Shown here piece by piece: positions 20,038 to 26,306 of a stretch of 26,306 nucleotides of DNA. Every line of letters starts with the position of its first letter. The first letter of the stretch is position 1. Below the pieces are notes generated by a model. The model was given only the letters and a program-made list of their open reading frames with translations. It made no database searches and was not told where the DNA came from. The position numbers were made by a program, and so were the translations under genes. The DNA is from Physocladia obscura (Eukaryota > Chytridiomycota > Chytridiomycetes > Chytridiales > Chytriomycetaceae). Where the stretch lies: the NCBI GenBank assembly GCA_027596945.1, contig JADGJH010000182.1, forward strand, positions 1-26,306, read 5' to 3'.

Positions 20038-20829
20038 TCACTGCACTGCAAAAAATGGCATTCTTTGAATACAATATTTGCGACAAAATGTTAAAGAAAA
20101 AATACTCACAAACGAGACGGAAAATATCTAGAAAAATTAGTAAATAAAAAAGCAGGAACAAATAAAAATAAAAATCATACCGTTGTAAACAAAATAATTT
20201 GAGGTGCCTTCAGGATACAAATTGAATGTTTGAACAAAAGCCATAGGAGCTGGAGAATCGTCGAACTGGGAGTTAAAACTTGAGTTTCAAAGTCTGTTTC
20301 AAATTGAAATATGTTCTCGCCTGCAGCTGGCCCATCACCGTAATCAAAATAGATCCTTGAGTGGGATGAGATGGTTGGGCATCACATTTTGTAATCAAAT
20401 GTTTGATACGTTGAACAGGCAAGCTCTGAAAAAATAATAAAAATAATAGTAAGAGCAGTCTGCAACGATCTTGACGCAAATTTAATATTAGAAGGTATTA
20501 TTGGTTAAATCGCTGGCTATCTTCATCCCAAAAAATTCTGCAAAATAGGATGGGATCGAGGATTAAACTGATGGCTCACCGCTAAATGATTAACGATATT
20601 CTGTGCACCAACGAACTGTTTGTCTTCGTAGGTAAGCATCGAGACATCTCGCTAACGATGTCCATACATAAAGATACGAATACGAAAAAAGCAAGAAATC
20701 AGTTCATGGAAAAAGAAATTTCTCGACGGCACATTAACGTACGTAGAGAGGGGCTAGTCCAGCTCGGTTTGTGTCGAATGCGTTGTAGTAGAAATCCGTG
20801 AAGCCCTTTGCGATTTGATCAACTGACAT
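20038..20829 (-). CDS. NTF2: Nuclear transport factor 2
   Basis: Six exons on the minus strand: 20829-20743, 20651-20580, 20425-20321, 20265-20181, 20127-20110 and 20045-20038, giving 124 residues, the usual NTF2 length. The protein starts MSVDQIAKGFTDFYYNAFDT and continues YRDVSMLTYEDKQFVGAQNI, KHLITKCDAQPS, GSILITVMGQLQ, FVQTFNLYP and YFVYNDIFRL, all hallmarks of the cone-shaped homodimer that returns RanGDP to the nucleus. Intron 3 appears to be GC-AG (GCGAGA). The last two exons are very small (18 and 8 nt). The coding region is intact although a Harbinger element sits directly before the ATG. Confidence 0.92.
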
Positions 20830-20832
20830 AAT

Positions 20833-20849
20833 GGAAGTCCCCTAAAAAT
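20833..20849 (+). repeat. Harbinger left terminal inverted repeat
   Basis: GGAAGTCCCCTAAAAAT, preceded by target duplication AAT at 20830-20832. Read on the minus strand the terminus is ATTTTTAG followed by GGGACTTCC, which looks like a 3' splice site. Confidence 0.9.
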
Positions 20850-20869
20850 GAATAAAAAAGACAAAACAA

Positions 20870-20965
20870 ATTTTCACAAACACCTTCTTCACACAAATCA
20901 TGAACAAATACTTTCACAAATTATCACAAATTTGTTGAGCCCAAAAACACATCTCCACAGATTTG
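20870..20965 (+). repeat. Harbinger left subterminal repeats
   Basis: Several TTCACA or TCACAAA words (TTTTCACAAA, CTTCACACAAA, TTTCACAAATTATCACAAAT). The same hexamer is dense at the other end, which fits subterminal transposase or Myb-protein binding sites. Confidence 0.5.
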
Positions 20966-20984
20966 TGAATCACAAGTAAAACAA

Positions 20985-22905
20985 AAAAAAATGGGTCCAA
21001 GAAGGGTGGTAGTACTCTGCTGAAAGCAGCGCCGGAACTTTTGCGCTCTCTCCCTGAAGCTGGCAGGATTGCAAACTTTGATCAAGATGAAATCACAAGT
21101 AATTTGAGCTTTCTTTATGTTAAGAAACACTTTACAATAAACTTTGTGTGTTTCAGTTAAAGTGTCTTTATTGTATAACCATAATAATAATCAAAATAAT
21201 AACTATAATAACTTGAACTCAACATACCTTTATGTGTTTCAGTTAAACTGTGAAGCATCACAAAGATAATTTGTATTGCTTAAATATCGAAACTCTCAGA
21301 AATAAATTTTCTCCATTCAATTTTCCAACAATTTTCCACTTTGAATCTCTTGCTGTTTCATCTTTGTATTTGAAAACTTCTCACTTTATAAAATATTACT
21401 CAATCTGATCCACTTTGTTTACAGAGCTTCTGAATTTAATTGACAAAAATCGTCCTAGTGGTGGGAATGAATGGACAAGAGTTGAAAATTAATTCAATTC
21501 TGGAGTTCAATTCAACTAAAATCGAAGTTTAATCAATTGCAACAGCAGATAAGCCAACTGCATCACAACCCCAAGAAATTGTTGATTGCAGCATTGCAAT
21601 CTAAGCACAAATTGAATGACAAATTGGAATTCAAACTATGAGTGGTGTAATTGAGATAACAGAACAGGAGGAGGACAGTGAGTATAGTTTTGTTTATTAC
21701 TCTATTAATTACTCAATTGGTATTGTTTTTACACACACTTTATTTTGAAGAAAAATCCCACCCTTTTATGTCCCTTCCAAAATTAATGAAGACACTCATG
21801 ATTCAGATACAAAAACCTCGTTCACTACTCCTGAAACTAATTGCCACCCTTATTTCCTTGTTTTGACTTGCCCTTTTCATTTATTTCACTTGTCCTGCCT
21901 TGCCAATTGGTTGTTGCCACCACATTGTCTTCTCTTGTGTCTAACTTATTTTTCTTTACTTCTTGAATGCGTCTGGATGTCAAAAAGCCAGCATTGTTTA
22001 TCATTGTTGTTAATAATGCTTTGATAGATCTTTTATGTGCTGTCAGACAATACCTCCCAGCAGATGAGGAATATCTTTGGAAGGAAGCTGAAGAACTCTA
22101 TAATGACAGCTGTGAGGATTGCAAAGACCATCATACTTGGCTGTTTATGAAATTGGTAGGTCAAATTAACATCATCAATTCTATTAAATAATCAATATAA
22201 ACCCAAGAGATTTGATTCTCTGAGGAAGTCAACAAAGCAAACTGGTGATCCTGACTGTCAATATCAAATTAGAGCTGCAAAAAGGATTTGGCATGAAATT
22301 GAAACTCAAATCAGTGGAGATGACAAAGTAGGAGATGACAAAGATGTTGGATCAAAACAATTTCTTGCAGCAAAATCTGGGACTGGTGCATTTTCTATCA
22401 AAAACTGTCTTAGGAAAAGTAATGTTGTTAATGGAAATTCTATTTCAAGTAAAGCTGGCTCATATAGTTCTTGGCCTGCTCAAGAGTGGAAAAGGCTTTG
22501 TTTACAACAAACAGGATGCTCTTGAAAAAATGAATGACAGCATGGAAAAGTATGCATTTTATCTTTCTAAATATACTAATAGTTGAAATTTTTCTCCAAA
22601 ATGCTTCTTTGCAAATGAACAGACTTACTGAACTCAAATGTGAAAAAATGGATTATAAGGCAAAAATGGAAGCTTGGTGCGAGGAAATGGAACAGCAAAG
22701 ATGAGAGCAACAAGAGGAGCTAGATTGCAGACAAGAAGAGTGTGAGAAAGAACAAGCTTGCAGAAGTGAGAAGTGAGAAGACAATGCAGAATGGGCTAAT
22801 TGTGAGGAAAGATTGTCCAGAGAATGGGCAGATTGCAAAGCAAGATTGGAATAGCAAAGCCAACAACAACCTATGTCTATCATTGTGGCTCTTGTAAAAA
22901 AGTAA
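20985..22905 (+). pseudogene. Harbinger Myb/SANT-like DNA-binding ORF, decayed
   Basis: Recognisable coding islands in order: KKGGSTLLKAAPELLRSLPE (about 21001-21060, followed by a GTAATT donor); MSGVIEITEQEED (from about 21638, GTGAGT donor); LIDLLCAVRQYLPADEEYLW and EELYNDSCEDCKDHHTWLFM (21967-22160, GTAGGT donor); RFDSLRKSTKQTGDPDC with RAAKRIWHEIETQISGDD (about 22215-22330); and a Glu-rich coiled coil ending at TAA 22903-22905. This is the usual SANT/Myb partner protein that assists Harbinger transposase. Stops TGA 22702, TGA 22774 and TAG 22852 interrupt the last part and could be former CGA, CGA and CAG codons. Confidence 0.65.
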
Positions 22906-23053
22906 ATGGGATATACTTTTATTGTTTTTTATGTTGACTTTTGGTTTTTGGTTTTTGTTTGGTTTTGATTTTGGATGATTTTGATCTAAAATTAAAGTTA
23001 TAAAGTGCTTATCAAATTAAATATTCTTCATAAACAGATTTTATTTGGCTAAT

Positions 23054-24073
23054 TTCAGTTTTTTCACTCTCAAGTTATACAAGCAAAAAATATTGCATAG
23101 TTGTACCTTTCAAATGTCATAATTGTGAGGCAATTTTTTTTTTGTCAGCCACTGAAATGGTTTTTCAATGGTCCCCATTCCCCATTCTGCAGATTGTCTA
23201 ATTTTAGTAATTGCTGAGCTGACCAATTCAGCAGAAGTTTGTTCATTTAAGAGAAACTATTCCAGCTCCACGATTTTAAGTGGAGTTATTATCCTGTTGA
23301 ACATTTCACTAGAAACAGGAAACGCCAAATCAGCAACAACTCCATAATCTGGCAGAGAAAGGCGCAGATCAATCAGTCTTGCATGGAAATCACGAGAGTT
23401 GTCACTATATTTAAACTGTAGGTACATAAAACAGTATTTTCAAAAAGAGAAAGATTAGATCCAAGACAGTTGTGGGGCACCTAAATAATAGTATCATTCA
23501 CACCATAGCACAGAACTCCAGTTACATAGACAGTATGTAGTCAACCATTATAGAAGGCATTCTGAATGTCTTGATGTGTTGGCTCTTGCACAGGATTCCC
23601 AACAGTTACAGAGTGGCTCCCTTTGATTGATTGCAGTTGCCCAAATTTTTTGATTTTTGGTGATAGCCATTGTATTTGCACATCTTTGATTGGATCCAAA
23701 GTATTTGAGAGTGTTGTCTCTACCTTATGAAGTGTATTTCCCAAAGTGCTGGGAGGAATTCCAAAGAGCTGACAAAGTTCACATTTGTCCATGTCTGAAT
23801 TTAGATAAGATCAGATATCAAATAAAGTTCCAGTACTGTTGTCTTCCTTGATAATTTAGGAGGGCAACTGCACAATCCAGGTCCAGATTGAATAATGTAG
23901 TCTTTGCTAAATTCTTCAAGAATAGCATCAAATGCTGGCTTGTCAAATCCCATTTGATGGATAAATCCATTTATCCCTTCAGCAAATTGACTTGAAGCAT
24001 ACAATGCATGCCATGATGCATTTTGTGGCTCTTTCAAATTGCTGGTGTTCAAAATCAGATACAAGAAGAACAA
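23054..24073 (-). pseudogene. Harbinger DDE transposase, decayed
   Basis: Read on the minus strand: GFDKPAFDAILEEFSKDYII, then LCQLFGIPPSTLGNTLHKVE (helix-turn-helix typical of DDE_Tnp_4 proteins), THQDIQNAFYNG, YVTGVLCYGVNDTII, PHNCLGSN, NSRDFHARLIDLRLSLPDYG (second acidic region), then NEQTSAELVSSA and RQSAEWGMGTIEKPF (the conserved E-x-G region). Several stops and frameshifts occur. The block that normally carries the first catalytic Asp, just before the QNA-YNG motif, is shortened (SVTVGNPVQEPTHQD), so the active site is incomplete. Confidence 0.8.
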
Positions 24074-24239
24074 ATAGCTTGTTGAATTTCAAACCTTAAA
24101 ATACATTTTAGTAATAAAAAAAGCTTTAGCCAATACAAATCTTTGTTGCTTGCATTTATGTCAAGTGCTTTGCTCTACTAACAGGATTTGGTTGATCATT
24201 TAATTTTTATTTTTTGTGGACTGAAAGTATTATTTGACC

Positions 24240-24298
24240 TTCACATCTCCCTTCACATTTCATTCACATCTGTCTTCACATTCACTTCCACAAATTTG
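24240..24298 (+). repeat. Harbinger right subterminal repeats
   Basis: CTTCACATCT, CTTCACATTT, ATTCACATCT, CTTCACATTC and CTTCCACAAA follow one another within 60 bp. They share the TTCACA core with the left end, in the same + strand orientation. Confidence 0.6.
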
Positions 24299-24319
24299 AA
24301 AAATTGTTATTTTTGTTGT

Positions 24320-24336
24320 ATTTTTCAGGGACTTCC
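24320..24336 (-). repeat. Harbinger right terminal inverted repeat
   Basis: ATTTTTCAGGGACTTCC on the + strand, the inverted counterpart of the left end with two mismatches, followed by AAT at 24337-24339. It also reads outward as an acceptor-like TTTTTCAG. Confidence 0.9.
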
Positions 24337-24418
24337 AATGTCTTTCTTTCACAAAAAAATAAAATAAAAAATAAAAAGGTTACCAATCAGCTGATGTAGA
24401 ACACGTAACAAATACTTA

Positions 24419-24420
24419 CC
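24419..24420 (-). promoter_or_regulatory. Consensus 5' splice site upstream of NTF2, beyond the transposon
   Basis: On the minus strand, TTCATG is followed by GTAAGTATT starting at 24419. It lies 83 bp outside the Harbinger right end and points towards NTF2. With the acceptor at the left end of the transposon (AG at 20843-20842) it would define an intron of 3578 nt containing the entire element. The joined reading ATG-GGG-ACT-TCC-ATT-ATG is in frame with NTF2. Confidence 0.45.
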
Positions 24421-24621
24421 ATGAATTGTGATTAGAGTAAATATGTCTTTAAATTTTTTAAAAAAAAAATGGGACGATGTATTTATTCAGGAAGACGAAG
24501 GCTGCAGAAAAAGAAAGTTGAACAAAAAAAGCAAAAAACTTAATATCACAACAAAATGAAAAATAACAGCCATTTCTGCGACCCTCTTTTACTTCTAATT
24601 TATTTCATTCCGCCCTTAAAC

Positions 24622-26208
24622 TTAAGCAGTAACGGTCCTAGTTGCAGCAACAGTGTCAGTTGCAGTTGCAATAGCAGTGTCAGTTGCAGTAGCAGTGTCA
24701 GTTGCAGTAGCATTGCCAGTTGCAGTAGCAGTGTCAGTTGTTGCAGTGCCGGTTGCAGTTACAGATACAGTTGGTTGCGATGACGGAGCCGTGACATAAA
24801 CCGTGAAAGTCTCAGTGAAATTTTTCACTTCTGTCACTGTCGTAACGTCATGCTGGACTACTGTAACAGTGACAAATATGGTAGTAACAGTGAGTGGCAG
24901 TGGTGATGATACTGTACTTGCAACAGTTGATTTTGAGGCCACTTGGGTAATAGCAATCCCAGACTCTGTAGCAGTCGTGGCAATAATTGTGGTGGTTGCA
25001 GCGGCAATAGATTTTGCGGCTTCAATAGTTGTTGAAGTGGCGGTAGCAAGGCCGGTGTTACTTGCAACACTTTTAGTGCCAGCTTGCTTTGTGATAAATG
25101 CAGAAGATGCAAACGATACCGATGCCACAGTTTCAGTCGCTAGCGCAGTTTCAGAAGCTGTCAGTTTGAATGTGGGAATTAATGAAACACTTGTTTTTTC
25201 TTGTTCAGACGTAATTTCCGATGTGGTAATAGCAACGGTGTTTGCATTTTGGCCGAAACTTGATACAGCGACTGTGCCAGTGGATAGTGCAACAGTTTTT
25301 GTCACCGTCACTGTAACTATTTCTCCGGCAGTTGTAGCAATTTTTGACGTTGATGGTAATGTAACTGCTCCAGAAACCTCAGTAGTGGGTAAAGTTTCAG
25401 TGCCAGACTCAGTTTTTGTGGCAACATATGTGCTACCATGTTCTGAAAAAGATTTACTAGTAGCTGAAATCACAGTCGAAGTGGTCGTTGCAGTTGTCGT
25501 TGGAAGATTATTATTATCGCATAGAAGTTGTCCTACATCTATGTAGCACGTTTTGTGACCAGCTGGGCAGTCGAAATCAGTTAAGCACGCGCCATTACAA
25601 AAATTATTTGCGTCTTTAAATGTTGAGCCGCATCTACCAAAAGTCACCACGGTTGCAGATATAATTTCTGTAGAGCTGCTTGTCTGTGTAGCAAAGCTCG
25701 TCCATTTTGGGAGCTCGGATGAATGAATTACAACTTTTGTAGTTGCAGCGTTCATCTCAGTTGCACTTGATACCACGGAAACTGCTGGAACAGATTTTGG
25801 AGCCGAAGTTATTTCTGTGGCATGCTGTATCTCAGTGGCAACATTCGTTGATTGCGTTCCAGCCTGTGGGTTCACAGAAGTAAGTGAGGCAGCTTGAGCA
25901 GACACCCCTAGAGTTTCAGATGTACTCGAGAAAGTAGGTGTAGCTTCTGTGTTCTTTTCGGTTTCAGTCGCGATACTTGTTGATTTCGCCGCATTACTCG
26001 AACTGAGAGTGGTGAAAGAAACTGCCTGAGTTGATTCACCAGACGTAAGTACAGATGTACCAAAAATAGTTTCTGTAGCAGAAGACGGAATCGGGCCGGA
26101 AGCCTCAGTTGTTATGATATGAAAAACAACTGTGGAACCAGCCGAAATACCAGGCCCAAAGGTCACAGGTACAGACGCTTTTGCAGTTTCAGCGGAAATG
26201 CTTGTTAA
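24622..26208 (-). CDS. Thr-rich secreted or wall protein with a six-Cys module (3' part)
   Basis: One long exon from a likely acceptor (CCACTTAG, ending at 26209) to TAA at 24622; the 5' end with any signal peptide lies beyond the window. About 520 residues are mostly Thr, Ser, Ala and Val. Near 25520-25630 is a compact module CGSTFKDANNFC, NGACLTDFDCPAGHKTC, VGQLLC, with six Cys spaced like small carbohydrate-binding modules seen in chytrid and oomycete extracellular proteins. Repeats TSVATET-like and, at the C-terminus, TATATDTA-like suggest an extended O-glycosylated stalk. A cell-wall or substrate-binding role is inferred. No GPI signal or membrane helix is seen. Confidence 0.65.
   Translation of the reverse strand, partial: LTSISAETAKASVPVTFGPGISAGSTVVFHIITTEASGPIPSSATETIFGTSVLTSGESTQAVSFTTLSSSNAAKSTSIATETEKNTEATPTFSSTSETLGVSAQAASLTSVNPQAGTQSTNVATEIQHATEITSAPKSVPAVSVVSSATEMNAATTKVVIHSSELPKWTSFATQTSSSTEIISATVVTFGRCGSTFKDANNFCNGACLTDFDCPAGHKTCYIDVGQLLCDNNNLPTTTATTTSTVISATSKSFSEHGSTYVATKTESGTETLPTTEVSGAVTLPSTSKIATTAGEIVTVTVTKTVALSTGTVAVSSFGQNANTVAITTSEITSEQEKTSVSLIPTFKLTASETALATETVASVSFASSAFITKQAGTKSVASNTGLATATSTTIEAAKSIAAATTTIIATTATESGIAITQVASKSTVASTVSSPLPLTVTTIFVTVTVVQHDVTTVTEVKNFTETFTVYVTAPSSQPTVSVTATGTATTDTATATGNATATDTATATDTAIATATDTVAATRTVTA
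24641..24758. repeat. Coding minisatellite, 18-bp unit
   Basis: Imperfect tandem copies of GTTGCAGTAGCAGTGTCA (some with 6-bp insertions) encode the Thr/Ala/Asp repeats at the C-terminus of the minus-strand gene. Confidence 0.8.
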
Positions 26209-26229
26209 CTAAGTGGAAGCATTAACATG

Positions 26230-26230
<1 letters not shown>

Positions 26231-26306
<76 letters not shown>
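26231..26306. repeat. (AAT)n microsatellite
   Basis: At least 25 uninterrupted TAA/AAT units run to the window edge. It probably sits in an intron of the Thr-rich minus-strand gene. Confidence 0.95.

Larger units (their letters stand above)
20833..24336. mobile_element. PIF/Harbinger DNA transposon (two-ORF, decayed)
   Basis: 3504 bp bounded by 17-bp TIRs, GGAAGTCCCYKAAAAAT (15 of 17 match), and flanked by a perfect 3-bp duplication AAT (20830-20832 and 24337-24339), as expected for PIF/Harbinger. It holds the two genes typical of the superfamily: a Myb/SANT-like protein (+) and a DDE transposase (-), convergent. Both have internal stops, so the copy cannot move by itself. Orientation relative to NTF2: the left end abuts the NTF2 start codon. 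Confidence 0.9.

Noticed and set aside
20586..20801. A plus-strand ORF of 71 codons
   Set aside because: It is antisense to NTF2 exons 1 and 2 and their intron.
24803..25546. Long Val/Ala-rich ORF on the plus strand
   Set aside because: It is antisense to the Thr-rich minus-strand gene with the Cys module and arises from repeat composition.

Overview
The window looks like nuclear DNA of a zoosporic (chytrid-type) fungus. The evidence is spliced genes with short GT-AG introns (mostly 49-82 nt), AT-rich spacers, fungal housekeeping genes (NTF2, an alpha-SNAP/SEC17-like gene, a Cys12/Mcy1-type cysteine synthase), many Thr/Ser-rich secreted or membrane proteins, and a plant-like LRR protein. The species is an inference. 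Exon joins below were made by hand from splice signals and frame continuity.

Layout. 0.2-4.7 kb (+): three neighbouring single-pass membrane protein genes with Ser/Thr-rich N-terminal halves, a Gly-rich membrane helix and low-complexity cytoplasmic tails that share short motifs; they look like diverged tandem paralogues. 4.8-6.9 kb (+): a secreted Thr-rich LRR protein in which each LRR is one 72-nt exon; one exon has lost its GT donor. 6.9-7.8 kb: CpG-poor debris. 7.8-10.4 kb (+): membrane-anchored cysteine synthase-like enzyme, then an alpha-SNAP-like gene 31 bp later. 10.4-10.8 kb: a broken unidentified ORF. 11.5-12.7 kb (+): a secreted Cys-repeat protein with a ricin-B-like C-terminus. 12.8-18.7 kb: a mobile element of about 5.9 kb with long, internally repetitive terminal inverted repeats. 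It carries a coiled-coil ORF, an unrecognised intron-rich gene, an SF1 helicase fused to an HNH nuclease, a RING/SIAH-like zinc-finger protein and a convergent coiled-coil ORF. Most are damaged by stops explainable as C-to-T changes. 18.7-20.8 kb (-): an isoprenylcysteine-methylesterase-like hydrolase and a complete NTF2 gene. 20.8-24.3 kb: a PIF/Harbinger transposon (17-bp TIRs, 3-bp TSD AAT, Myb-like ORF plus transposase, both dead) inserted immediately upstream of the NTF2 start codon. 24.6-26.2 kb (-): the 3' part of a Thr-rich secreted protein with a six-Cys module. The window ends in an (AAT)n microsatellite.

The two most interesting items are the TIR-bounded helicase-HNH/RING element, which I cannot place in a named superfamily, and the Harbinger copy, whose terminus supplies a 3' splice site 12 nt before the NTF2 ATG while a consensus 5' splice site remains on the far side. 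NTF2 might therefore still be expressed by splicing out the whole transposon.
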